Of a DNA stretch of 11,728 nt, positions 1-8,018 are shown one piece after another. Numbering within the stretch: position 1 is the stretch's first letter; the number at the start of each line of letters is the position of its first letter. The notes below the pieces were generated by a model that made no database searches, was not told where the DNA came from, and saw only the letters and a program-made list of their open reading frames with translations. This stretch comes from CANLWN01 sp039815505 (lineage in GTDB: Bacteria > Bacteroidota > Bacteroidia > Flavobacteriales > Flavobacteriaceae), in assembly GCA_039815505.1 (NCBI GenBank), contig JBCBZE010000076.1:1-11728 (forward strand), in the 5' to 3' direction. A program made the position numbers and the translations under genes.

Positions 1-1469
1 AACAACGAAGTCTGGAACTGCCTGGTATCGAACAATTCCTTAATGGTGGGTTGCATTAAACTATAATGTCCTTTTTTAAACTGGGCATCTCCCCATGATT
101 CTAGATAATGGGAAGCCGCGGCCACAAATTGTGAGACTTCGGTAGTTTCGGTTTGATTAAAGGAAAAGCTAACCGACAAGTCCACATTCTTGATACCTTC
201 TTCAAAATCCGCAGCATTGGGTAATGAATACATGGGGTTTACCCCATCTATAAGCAAAGCTCCGACCCTACCCAGTTTCATGTCAGAAATCAGTTTATTA
301 ACGGCCTCTATATTACCCTGCCTTACATACCTGGGCGATTCCGCATCAAACGCCTTGCTAGCCAGCAATTCATTCATGGATAATATGACAGCCTGCACGT
401 TGACATCGTTTATGCCCGAAACAACGACCGCATCGCTACCCGCCTTTCGGATTTCAGCCGCAACCTTATCTATAGTTTTTTCTATATGCTCAGGTAAATC
501 ACCGCCTACATTGCTATTATTTAACTTCCCATAAAGTTTGGCCAGCGCAATTTTTTGTTGGGTTGGCGTTATAGGCACTCGTTTATCCGCGTTCGCACCC
601 GTTAATGACATATTGGATTCAAACTGAATATGACGGGACATCCTACCTTTTTTAGGTATACGTCCTTTGGCATAACCACTATCATAACCGCCACCTTGCC
701 AATCCGCCAGAAAATCCGCTCCAAAAGAAACAATAAGCTCTGCTTTTTCAAAATCATAATCGGCCAGTGCCCTCTCCCCGTATCTTGCCTCATAGGCATT
801 TAAAGCCGCATCTTCCGCGACGGCATCATAGGTAACGTGGTTTACATTTCCATAGGCCTCTTTGAATTCCGCGATCAACCTTGATGTGGAGGGACTAGCG
901 TAAGTCTGCGTCAACAAAGCAATTTGCTTATCAGAATTTTTAAGTGTCCCCAACTTGGATTTTACCGCGGCATCCAATGCACTCCATTCTATGGAACCAC
1001 CATTGGACATAGGCCCTTGAAGCCTAGTACTATCATATAAGGACAATACGGACGCCTGCACACGGGCATTGGCTCCGCCACCCACCTTTGCATAGGTATT
1101 ATTTTCGACCTTTATCGGCCTTCCCTCCCGGGTCTTGATCAAAATACTGGCAAAATCAAACCCATCGGCGATTGTAGTGGCATAATAGTTGGCAACACCT
1201 GGAACTATACGCTCTGGCTGCACTACATAGGGAATGGACTTCTTCACCGGACCTTCGCAAGCCGCCATGGAAGCGGCAGCCGTACTAAAGCCGATATATT
1301 TTAGGAAATCCCTTCTGTTTGTTGTAGTAGATGCCAAAGTTTCCTTGTCTCCCAAAAATTGGTCTACTGGGATTTCTTCGACAAATTCATTCTGTTTTAG
1401 CGCCTCAACAATGGAATCGTTTGGATTTAACTCCGCTTCACTTTTCCAATATTTTTTGTTTGATGCCAT
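1..1469 (-). CDS. actB: Alternative complex III subunit ActB, N-terminal 489 residues (partial at left edge)
   Basis: The reading frame is open from an ATG at 1469 to the window edge with no internal stop or frameshift, giving 489 complete codons; family members are about twice as long. Residues 1-50 are a hydrophilic extension, followed by a twin-arginine motif NRRDFLKYIGF (R52, R53), a short hydrophobic stretch, and SMAAC with Cys71, which could be a lipobox. This fits the known 'extended Tat signal' family of MoCo/4Fe-4S cofactor proteins. Other recognisable blocks are SFGADFLADW (about 247-256) and SNMSLTGANADKR (about 285-297), typical of the catalytic-like half of ActB. Known for the family: ActB sits on the periplasmic face of the quinol:cytochrome c oxidoreductase ACIII, carries Fe-S clusters in its C-terminal half (not visible here), and its molybdopterin-like domain is thought not to bind the cofactor. 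It starts 34 bases after the actA stop, so the two are almost certainly co-transcribed. actC-actF are expected to follow off the left edge. Confidence 0.9.
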   Translation of the reverse strand, partial: MASNKKYWKSEAELNPNDSIVEALKQNEFVEEIPVDQFLGDKETLASTTTNRRDFLKYIGFSTAAASMAACEGPVKKSIPYVVQPERIVPGVANYYATTIADGFDFASILIKTREGRPIKVENNTYAKVGGGANARVQASVLSLYDSTRLQGPMSNGGSIEWSALDAAVKSKLGTLKNSDKQIALLTQTYASPSTSRLIAEFKEAYGNVNHVTYDAVAEDAALNAYEARYGERALADYDFEKAELIVSFGADFLADWQGGGYDSGYAKGRIPKKGRMSRHIQFESNMSLTGANADKRVPITPTQQKIALAKLYGKLNNSNVGGDLPEHIEKTIDKVAAEIRKAGSDAVVVSGINDVNVQAVILSMNELLASKAFDAESPRYVRQGNIEAVNKLISDMKLGRVGALLIDGVNPMYSLPNAADFEEGIKNVDLSVSFSFNQTETTEVSQFVAAASHYLESWGDAQFKKGHYSLMQPTIKELFDTRQFQTSL

Positions 1470-1503
1470 ACGATATATCTGTAATTAGCTACTAATAAGT
1501 TGA

Positions 1504-2883
1504 TTAATAATGACACTTTCCACATTCTAACCCACCCATCTGCGCAGCGGTAAGTTGATCTACTCCATATTTTTTGGAAAGTTCTTCGTGTATTTTAGCA
1601 TAGTACTCGTTACCTTCTACCTTAACATTAGTTTCCCTATGACAGTTGATACACCACCCCATGGTCAATGGAGCATACTGATACATTATTTCCATTTCCT
1701 CGACCGGACCATGACAGGTTTGACACTCTATGCCGGCAACGGATACGTGTTGTGAGTGATTGAAATACGCAAAATCCGGCAGATTGTGTATTCTAACCCA
1801 TTCTACGGGTTGGGAATCACCAGTATATTTTTGGTTTTCCTCATCCCAACCAACTGCCTTGTATAATTTCTTTATTTCCCCGGTATAGAACTCGTTGGTA
1901 TAACCATTGGCCAAATCTTCCTGGCTAGGCCCTTCGGCAGTTCCCGTATATTCATAAATAGATTTGTGACAGTTCATACAAACGTTGAGGGAAGGTATTC
2001 CCGAATGCTTGGACACCCTTGCGGAAGAATGACAATATTTACACTCTATCTCATTCGTCCCTGCGTGTATCTTGTGCGAGTAATGAATAGGCTGTATAGG
2101 AGCATACCCTTGATCAACACCTACCTGCATCATCCATCCATACGCGAAATACGCACTACCCAACAACAGGAAAATTGCGGACACCAAAACCAAAAACTGA
2201 TTCTGCGCAAAAGCTTTCCAGATAGGTATGCGTTTCTCCGCCTTTTCTTTTTCCAAGACCACCCCATTGGCCTCTGCTATTCTTCGCAAGGTCTTGTTGA
2301 CCAAAATCAACATGACTACCAAAAGACCGAAAACCAATGCCAAGGCGGCCAATATAATTTCATTGGAAATGCCCGAACCTCCACCAGTACCTGTACTCGC
2401 TACAGCGGCACCACCTACTGCAACCTTAGGCTCTGGAGCGGGTGCTGCCGTATATGCCAAAATGTTATCAATATCCCCGTTACTTAAAGTGGGGAAAGCA
2501 GTCATGGCCGACTGGTTATATTCGGCGTATATTTTATTGGCATATGCATCGCCGGACTTAATTACTCCGGCACTATTTTTTATCCACGCATACAGCCATT
2601 CCCTATCCAAGCCTTCTCCTTCCAATCTGGACTCCACATTGGCCAAGGCAGGTCCGGTCATTTTTCTATTCAGCGCATGACAGGCGGCACAATTCTGATT
2701 GAACAAAGCCTTTCCTTTCGCGGCATCACCTGCAGAAGCATCCGTGGTCGTCTCGGTTGCCACTTCTGTTTCAGTGGCCGCTGTTTCATCTTGTGCAAAA
2801 AGGAAGGTGGAGAAGAGTAGAAAAGCTATTAAGCTGATACCTAAAATTTTAGAAATTTGATTGCGGTATGGAACCTTTTTCAT
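1504..2883 (-). CDS. actA: Alternative complex III multihaem cytochrome ActA with fused N-terminal monohaem domain
   Basis: This 459-residue protein is the electron-transfer cytochrome subunit of ACIII. Residues 1-30 form a signal/anchor segment. A class I cytochrome c domain follows, with CAACH at 65-69 and a likely axial Met127 in AMTAFPTL. After a Pro/Ala/Gly-rich linker come two membrane segments at about 175-196 and 230-251. The C-terminal half is a cytochrome c3-like region with five CXXCH motifs: CKYCH 281-285, CMNCH 302-306, CQTCH 387-391, CINCH 411-415 and CGKCH 454-458, the last one residue from the C-terminus. That makes six haem sites. The pentahaem C-terminal part is what is known for ActA; the N-terminal monohaem domain is an extra fused module. 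Additional His residues (for example H268, H270, H273, H366, H376, H379) are candidates for distal ligands. It is first in the operon, followed by actB after 34 bases. Family assignment is firm; the exact haem count in the mature protein is inferred from motifs. Confidence 0.93.
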   Translation of the reverse strand: MKKVPYRNQISKILGISLIAFLLFSTFLFAQDETAATETEVATETTTDASAGDAAKGKALFNQNCAACHALNRKMTGPALANVESRLEGEGLDREWLYAWIKNSAGVIKSGDAYANKIYAEYNQSAMTAFPTLSNGDIDNILAYTAAPAPEPKVAVGGAAVASTGTGGGSGISNEIILAALALVFGLLVVMLILVNKTLRRIAEANGVVLEKEKAEKRIPIWKAFAQNQFLVLVSAIFLLLGSAYFAYGWMMQVGVDQGYAPIQPIHYSHKIHAGTNEIECKYCHSSARVSKHSGIPSLNVCMNCHKSIYEYTGTAEGPSQEDLANGYTNEFYTGEIKKLYKAVGWDEENQKYTGDSQPVEWVRIHNLPDFAYFNHSQHVSVAGIECQTCHGPVEEMEIMYQYAPLTMGWCINCHRETNVKVEGNEYYAKIHEELSKKYGVDQLTAAQMGGLECGKCHY

Positions 2884-2968
2884 ATTAAAAATATTTCTAT
2901 CGAAACCTTGGCACGATATTTACATTTCTAAGAAAAGTACGTTAAAATATCGCCGCTCAAATTGAAGG

Positions 2969-2976
2969 CAAAAATA
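2969..2976 (-). promoter_or_regulatory. Candidate -7 promoter element for the actAB operon
   Basis: On the minus strand this reads TATTTTTG, an exact match to the Bacteroidota -7 consensus TAnnTTTG. It lies 85 bases before the actA ATG and would give a 5' leader of roughly 80 bases. I see no good TTG at the expected -33 distance, so this is a weak prediction based on one half of the consensus. Confidence 0.35.
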
Positions 2977-3054
2977 CGACATAGACTTTATTTTGGAAAT
3001 GTTAAGGGATTGATAATTTATAATTTATACCCATTCTAAATAAAGCGAAGATTC

Positions 3055-3083
3055 TTTGTTTGATCTTTAAAAAATTACTTTTG
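3055..3083 (+). promoter_or_regulatory. Promoter of the SPOR-domain gene
   Basis: TTTG at 3055-3058 and TACTTTTG at 3076-3083 match the -33 and -7 elements of the Bacteroidota primary sigma factor, with 17 bases between them. Transcription would start near 3090, leaving a leader of about 25 bases before the ATG at 3116. It is divergent to the actA promoter in the 232-base intergenic region 2884-3115, in which I see no gene. Confidence 0.55.
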
Positions 3084-3115
3084 TAAATTGTTCAAGTACT
3101 CTTAAAGAAGACACC

Positions 3116-3487
3116 ATGAAAAAACACCTCTATATACTGGTTTTTATAAGTTTTTCAGCAATTACCCTTGCACAGGAAGGTCAATTGAACCTTGAACAGG
3201 ACAAAAAAATTACCGATCTTTTAAAAATTTATAAATCGGCCAATGAAAGCTCTGATTATTATCAAATTCAAGTCTTTTTTGGATCGTATCAAAATGCCCA
3301 AAATATAAAATCAAAAGTAGAAACAGACTTCCCGGGATGGTCTTCCATGATTAAATTTGAATCCCCTAGTTATCGTGTAAGGGTAGGTAAATTCAAAACA
3401 AAGTTGGAAGGGGAGCGCAAACTTATCGAGGTACGGGAAAAATACCCAAGTGCCATGCTCTTAAAACCAGAAAAAAAGACCAAATAG
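3116..3487 (+). CDS. Small secreted SPOR-domain protein
   Basis: This 123-residue protein begins with a typical Sec signal peptide (MKKHLYILVFISFSAITLAQ, cleavage probably after A19). A short charged linker follows, with a SPOR domain at about residues 48-115: YYQIQVFFGSYQNAQ is the first strand and helix, and YRVRVGKFKTKLEGER the characteristic second repeat half. SPOR domains bind denuded glycan strands of septal peptidoglycan, so a periplasmic, cell-wall-associated role is likely, but nothing here tells its partner. The protein is little more than one SPOR domain with no catalytic module. It stands alone on the plus strand, divergent from actA and convergent with infB. The ATG is preceded by AAAGAAG at a reasonable distance, and the signal peptide directly at the N-terminus supports this start. 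Its stop codon lies inside the terminator hairpin. Confidence 0.88.
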   Translation: MKKHLYILVFISFSAITLAQEGQLNLEQDKKITDLLKIYKSANESSDYYQIQVFFGSYQNAQNIKSKVETDFPGWSSMIKFESPSYRVRVGKFKTKLEGERKLIEVREKYPSAMLLKPEKKTK

Positions 3488-3497
3488 GTCTTTTTTT
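3471..3497. terminator. Bidirectional intrinsic terminator between the SPOR gene and infB
   Basis: A7-GACC (3471-3481), loop AAATA (3482-3486), GGTC-T7 (3487-3497). The GC-containing core is only 4 bp but is flanked by perfectly matching A and T tracts, so either strand gives a hairpin followed by a U run. It serves the plus-strand SPOR gene, whose TAG (3485-3487) spans the loop/stem border, and can also stop minus-strand transcripts leaving infB, which ends at 3563. Confidence 0.7.
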
Positions 3498-3562
3498 CCA
3501 ATACTTAAGTTTCTGTTTATCCAGTATGGTTATCTCATTGCCATTGTCAAAAAAAAAATACT

Positions 3563-6268
3563 TTACAATTTTTTCTTAACGGCGACCTCTTGGAAGGCCT
3601 CTACGATATCACTTTCCTTGATGTCATTATAGTTTTTAACCTGCAGACCGCAATCATAACCTTTGGCAACTTCCTTAACGTCATCCTTAAATCGTTTTAA
3701 AGAAGATAGCTCTCCGGTGTATATCACGACCCCATCACGAATAAGTCTAATTCCAGAATTCCTAAACACCTTTCCGCTAGTTACCATACAACCGGCAATG
3801 GTACCTACTTTAGATATTTTGAACGTTTCGCGGATTTCTGCCGTACCGGTAATTTCTTCTTTCATTTCAGGGGAAAGCATTCCTTCCATAGCATCCCTAA
3901 GATCATTGATCGCATCGTAGATAATGGAATACATCCTGATATCTATTTCCTCTTTTTCGGCTATGGCACGGGCATTACCCATGGGTCTAACATTAAATCC
4001 AATAATAATAGCGTCGGAAGCCGATGCCAACAATACGTCGGATTCGGTAATGGCACCCACTGCTTTATGTATGATATTGACCTGTATCTCGTCTGTTGAC
4101 AATTTTTGGAAAGAATCTGTCAATGCTTCTACAGAACCATCCACATCACCCTTAAGTATAATGTTCAATTCCTTGAAATCCCCCAAGGCAATTCTTCTAC
4201 CGATTTCATCCAACGTTATATGACGTTGTGTCCTAACGGATTGTTCCCTTTGCAACTGACCTCTTTTCGCGGCAATTTGTTTAGCTTCCCTTTCATCATC
4301 CAAAACATTGAACTTATCTCCGGCTTGGGGCGCACCATCCAGACCCAATATGGAAATCGGTGTAGATGGTCCAACAGATTTTACATTTTTTCCACGTTCG
4401 TCCTGCATCGCCTTAACCTTACCACTGCAGGTACCCGCCAATACATAATCCCCAATTTCCAAGGTTCCCGCCTGCACCAATATGGTGGAAACATAACCTC
4501 TACCCTTATCCAAAAATGCCTCGACAACAGTTCCTGTCGCCAATTTATCGGGATTGGCTTTCAACTCCAAAAGCTCTGCTTCCAACAAAACTTTTTCCAA
4601 AAGGTCTTTAATTCCATCGCCCGTTTTGGCCGAGATATCGTGTGATTGTATTTTACCGCCCCAGTCCTCTACCAATAGATTCATCGCCGCCAGACCTTCT
4701 TTAATTTTGTCCGGATTGGCGGTCGGCCTATCTATTTTGTTAATGGCAAAAACTATAGGTACCCCTGCTGCTTGTGCATGACTGATAGCTTCCTTGGTTT
4801 GTGGCATAATATCATCGTCCGCCGCAACCACAATGATCGCAATATCCGTGACTTGCGCCCCACGTGCCCTCATCGCTGTAAACGCTTCGTGACCTGGTGT
4901 GTCCAAAAAGGTGATTTTCTGTCCACCCTCCAAGGTTACGCCATAGGCACCAATGTGTTGGGTAATACCCCCACTTTCACCGGCAATAACATTTTCTTTT
5001 CGAATATAATCCAGCAAGGATGTCTTACCATGATCCACATGCCCCATTACGGTAACAATAGGTGCCCTTGATTTTAAATCCTCAGGTGCATCTACCTCTT
5101 CTACGATAGATTCTTCGATGTCCGCCGTTACAAATTCTACTTCATAACCAAATTCTTCCGCAACAATGGATAAGGTTTCAGCATCCAAACGCTGGTTCAT
5201 CGTCACCATGATCCCCAAGGACATACATGCGGAAATAATCTGAGTAGTGGACACATCCATCATCGTGGCAACCTCGTTCACGGTAACGAATTCCGTGACT
5301 TTCATGATCTTACTATCCAGTTCTTGCTGTTCCAGATCTTTTTCGGTCTGTTGACGATGCTGGTCTCTTTTATCCCTTCTATATTTTGCTCCTTTGCCCT
5401 TCTTGGATTTTCCTTGAAGTTTCTCCAAGGTTTCCCTTACCTGCTTTTGAACTTCTTCTTCGGTAGGCTCTACCTTAGAAACCGGCGCAAAACGTTGTCC
5501 GGGGCCTTTTCTTGCCCCAGGTTTACCTCTGGCACCCGCTCCAGCACCATTTCCGTTGCCCTTATTGCTTATGATACGCTTTCTTCTTTTCCTTCTATCG
5601 GCAGAGGAAGCGGATTCTTTGGAAGCCTCTTTTGCAGGCTCTTTCTTTTTCTTTGGCTTTTCAAATTTGGTGAGATCAATTTTATCTCCCATTATTTTTG
5701 GCCCAGAAAGTTTTTGGTATTGTGTAGTTATGGACTCTGACTTTGCTTCGGTCTTTACCTCTTCTTCAACTACGGGCTCTTCCTTTACAACTTTAGGGGG
5801 TTCAGGAGTTTTTACTTCCTCCTTGATCGTTACTTCGGGCTCCTTTTTAACAGGTTCTTCTTTCTTGACCGGTTCTTCCTTTTGGATAGGTTCAGCTTTT
5901 TTCTTGCTTTCCAAATCTATCTTACCAACCGTCTTAGGGCCGGAAAGTTCGGCTTTTGCCTTAATTACCTGCTCAGCGGACCTTCTTTCCCTAGCCAATC
6001 TTTTTTCCTCCTGCTCCTGCTCCAATCGTATTCTTATGGCTTCCTTTTCCTTACGTTTTTCCTCACCGACCTCCTTGGATGCAACTTTCTTGCTCATATC
6101 CGTCTGGAACTCGTCCAACAGCACCTGATATACTTCATTGGATATTTTGGTAGTAGGTCTTGCCTCCACATCATGTCCTTTGCTAGAAAGAAAATCTACC
6201 GCCCGATCCAGTGAAATATTCAATTCCCTGAGAACTTTATTAAGCCTTATTGTTGCATTGTCTGCCAT
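3563..6268 (-). CDS. infB: Translation initiation factor IF-2
   Basis: This 901-residue GTPase delivers initiator fMet-tRNA to the 30S subunit and promotes 50S joining. Residues 1-56 resemble the IF2 N-terminal small domain (MADNATIRLNKVLRELNISL). Residues about 57-310 are a long, highly charged Lys/Glu/Pro linker with repeated elements. A second IF2_N module lies at about 320-380. The G domain carries all signatures: GHVDHGKT 409-416 (G1), GGITQHIGAY 433-442 (switch I), DTPGH 456-460 (G3), NKID 510-513 (G4) and SAK 546-548 (G5). After it come domain II and the C-terminal domains ending in VKKKL. Length is within the range for Bacteroidota IF-2, which have long linkers. It is the last gene of rimP-nusA-infB, 43 bases after nusA. 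No GC-rich hairpin directly follows the stop; a T10 tract on the minus strand (3549-3558) lies just beyond it and the shared terminator at 3471-3497 is further on. Confidence 0.98.
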   Translation of the reverse strand: MADNATIRLNKVLRELNISLDRAVDFLSSKGHDVEARPTTKISNEVYQVLLDEFQTDMSKKVASKEVGEEKRKEKEAIRIRLEQEQEEKRLARERRSAEQVIKAKAELSGPKTVGKIDLESKKKAEPIQKEEPVKKEEPVKKEPEVTIKEEVKTPEPPKVVKEEPVVEEEVKTEAKSESITTQYQKLSGPKIMGDKIDLTKFEKPKKKKEPAKEASKESASSADRRKRRKRIISNKGNGNGAGAGARGKPGARKGPGQRFAPVSKVEPTEEEVQKQVRETLEKLQGKSKKGKGAKYRRDKRDQHRQQTEKDLEQQELDSKIMKVTEFVTVNEVATMMDVSTTQIISACMSLGIMVTMNQRLDAETLSIVAEEFGYEVEFVTADIEESIVEEVDAPEDLKSRAPIVTVMGHVDHGKTSLLDYIRKENVIAGESGGITQHIGAYGVTLEGGQKITFLDTPGHEAFTAMRARGAQVTDIAIIVVAADDDIMPQTKEAISHAQAAGVPIVFAINKIDRPTANPDKIKEGLAAMNLLVEDWGGKIQSHDISAKTGDGIKDLLEKVLLEAELLELKANPDKLATGTVVEAFLDKGRGYVSTILVQAGTLEIGDYVLAGTCSGKVKAMQDERGKNVKSVGPSTPISILGLDGAPQAGDKFNVLDDEREAKQIAAKRGQLQREQSVRTQRHITLDEIGRRIALGDFKELNIILKGDVDGSVEALTDSFQKLSTDEIQVNIIHKAVGAITESDVLLASASDAIIIGFNVRPMGNARAIAEKEEIDIRMYSIIYDAINDLRDAMEGMLSPEMKEEITGTAEIRETFKISKVGTIAGCMVTSGKVFRNSGIRLIRDGVVIYTGELSSLKRFKDDVKEVAKGYDCGLQVKNYNDIKESDIVEAFQEVAVKKKL

Positions 6269-6311
6269 AAATACTAATTCCTATTCTGTAAATTTGCCGC
6301 TAATATATAGC

Positions 6312-7544
6312 TTAATCTTCAAACTCCTCTTTAAGTATACGTACAACTTCCAAAATTGTTTCCTCTTCCAAATCGGTACGTTTTACCAAATCGTTAACAT
6401 CCTGTTCCAATACGCTTCTTGCCGTATCCATACCTATTTTCTTGAGCTCGTCTATTACCCAGCTCTCTATTTCGTCCGAAAATTCGGTCAGTTCCACATC
6501 TTCTTCCACCCCTTCACGGAATACATCTATCTCATAACCTGTCAATTGTCCGGCCAATCTGATGTTGTGTCCGCCCCTACCAATAGCCTTGGACACCTCC
6601 TCTGGCCTTAAATATACTTGGGCCGTCATTTTTTCATCATTTAATTTTACCGTGGACACCCTGGCAGGACTCAATGCCCTGGTAACCATAAGTTGAGGGT
6701 TGTTGGTCCAATTGATAACATCTATATTCTCATTTCCCAATTCCCTCACAATTCCATGTATCCTAGAACCCTTCATCCCCACACATGCACCTACCGGGTC
6801 TATCCTATCATCATAGGAGTCCACTGCCACCTTAGCCTTTTCACCAGGAATACGAACGGCTTTTTTGATGGTTATGAGTCCATCAAAAACTTCCGGTATC
6901 TCCTGAAAAAACAGTTGCTCCAGAAACAAAGGGGATGTTCTTGACATGATGATCGCAGGTTTATTTCCCTTTAGCTCTACACTCTCAATTATACCACGGA
7001 CATTATCTCCTTTCCTAAAAAAATCGGAAGGAATCTGCTTATCCTTTGGAAGGATAATCTCATTACCTTCATCATCTAATAAAATAATGGCTTTATGCCT
7101 AATATGATGCACCTCTGCCGTATATATTTCCCCTTCCAAGTCCTTGAACTGCTTATAAATGGTAGTATTATCATGTTCATGGATCTTGGATATCAGGTTT
7201 TGACGCAATGCCAAAATCGCCCTTCTTCCCAGATCTATAAGTTTTACTTCTTCGGAGACATCTTCACCCACTTCAAAATCAGGCTCTATTTTCTGTGCTT
7301 CGGTAAGTGATATCTCTTCGAGGGGGTCTTCTACCTCGCCATCTTCAACAACTATTCTATTCCTCCATATTTCCAAATCCCCTTTGTCGGGATTTATAAT
7401 GATGTCAAAGTTATCGTCCGAACCGAACTTCTTTTTTAACGCATTTCTAAAAACATCCTCTAAAATAGCCATCAGTGTTACCCTGTCTATGAATTTATCA
7501 TCTTTAAATTCCGAGAAGGATTCGATCAATGCAATATTTTCCAT
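6312..7544 (-). CDS. nusA: Transcription termination/antitermination factor NusA
   Basis: This 410-residue protein binds RNA polymerase and nascent RNA and controls pausing, termination and antitermination. Visible parts in order are the polymerase-binding N-terminal domain (about 1-125), an S1 domain (about 133-200, LEGEIYTAEVHHIRHKAII), KH1 with the GACVGMKGSRI loop (252-262), KH2 with AIGRGGHNIRLAGQ (320-333), and a short acidic helical C-terminal region (about 350-410) ending in EEFED. It lacks room for the two acidic repeat domains of the 495-residue Escherichia coli NusA, which is usual outside Proteobacteria. The start at 7544 (MENIALIESF) fits family N-termini and lies only 8 bases past the rimP stop, indicating translational coupling. 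In E. coli NusA represses this same operon, so feedback on the leader upstream of rimP is conceivable here. Confidence 0.97.
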   Translation of the reverse strand: MENIALIESFSEFKDDKFIDRVTLMAILEDVFRNALKKKFGSDDNFDIIINPDKGDLEIWRNRIVVEDGEVEDPLEEISLTEAQKIEPDFEVGEDVSEEVKLIDLGRRAILALRQNLISKIHEHDNTTIYKQFKDLEGEIYTAEVHHIRHKAIILLDDEGNEIILPKDKQIPSDFFRKGDNVRGIIESVELKGNKPAIIMSRTSPLFLEQLFFQEIPEVFDGLITIKKAVRIPGEKAKVAVDSYDDRIDPVGACVGMKGSRIHGIVRELGNENIDVINWTNNPQLMVTRALSPARVSTVKLNDEKMTAQVYLRPEEVSKAIGRGGHNIRLAGQLTGYEIDVFREGVEEDVELTEFSDEIESWVIDELKKIGMDTARSVLEQDVNDLVKRTDLEEETILEVVRILKEEFED

Positions 7545-7552
7545 TTTGATCT

Positions 7553-8017
7553 TTAATTAAAATTTAATAAAACTTTTGCTTCTTGAATTTCAGAAATCGC
7601 AATTTGCTGCTTTTTCTGAACTGTAACTTTACCTTTTCCAACTGGTTTGGGCTCCCTCGCCTTCCATTCCAAGGTAATACTATCGTTTTCGGCGGCGGTA
7701 AGCTCTCCCTTATAATTTCCCTCCAGGGTCCTTACCTCCAATTTCCTACCTATGTTCTTTTTATATTGTCGCGCCATGGTCAGGGGGGAAGTTGCTCCGG
7801 CCGAAGTCACTTCCAAGGAAAAATCCTCTTCCTCTCTATCCAAGTTATGCTCTATGGCCCTACTAATAACCATACAATCCTGTAAGGTAACCCCCTTATC
7901 GCCATCCAAAACAACATGGATCCTATTATCGGCGTTAATAGAAAAATCTATTAAAAATAGCGACTCGTTTTCGGTCAAAGCTTCCTCTAGAAGCGTTATC
8001 ACTTTATCCTTAAACAT
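7553..8017 (-). CDS. rimP: Ribosome maturation factor RimP
   Basis: RimP assists late assembly of the 30S subunit. The chosen frame gives 154 residues starting MFKDKVITLLEEALTENESL, which matches the usual length and N-terminus in flavobacteria. The N-terminal alpha/beta domain contains FLIDFSINADNRIHVVLDGDKG and the family's VTLQDCMVISRAIEHNLD; after EDFSLEVTSAGATSPL comes the C-terminal SH3-like domain with NIGRKLEVRTLEG and a terminal beta-rich region. A second ATG directly upstream (8020) and a further in-frame ATG at 8059 exist. The 8059 start would put 14 atypical residues, encoded by the leader hairpin, in front of the protein, so I rejected it. It is the first gene of rimP-nusA-infB and has a promoter and structured leader upstream. 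No Shine-Dalgarno sequence is seen. Confidence 0.93.
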   Translation of the reverse strand: MFKDKVITLLEEALTENESLFLIDFSINADNRIHVVLDGDKGVTLQDCMVISRAIEHNLDREEEDFSLEVTSAGATSPLTMARQYKKNIGRKLEVRTLEGNYKGELTAAENDSITLEWKAREPKPVGKGKVTVQKKQQIAISEIQEAKVLLNFN

Positions 8018-8018
8018 C

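Noticed and set aside
190..1488. Open frames on the plus strand (190-534, 1234-1488) and a minus-strand frame at 602-799
   Set aside because: All lie inside the actB coding region, which is continuous in another frame with clear family motifs; their translations show no domain or signal.
1555..2680. Plus-strand open frames opposite actA, up to 173 codons (1966-2487)
   Set aside because: They are antisense shadows of a gene with six haem motifs; no plausible protein features and no promoter or start context.
3549..3558. Run of ten A (T10 on the minus strand) just after the infB stop as a separate terminator
   Set aside because: The only pairing next to it is a weak A/U-only stem across the stop codon, so I did not call a terminator; the hairpin at 3471-3497 is the better candidate.
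3663..6214. Many plus-strand open frames opposite infB, up to 190 codons (5556-6128)
   Set aside because: They mirror the Lys/Glu-rich linker and GTPase codons of infB, giving low-complexity Ser/Phe-rich translations.
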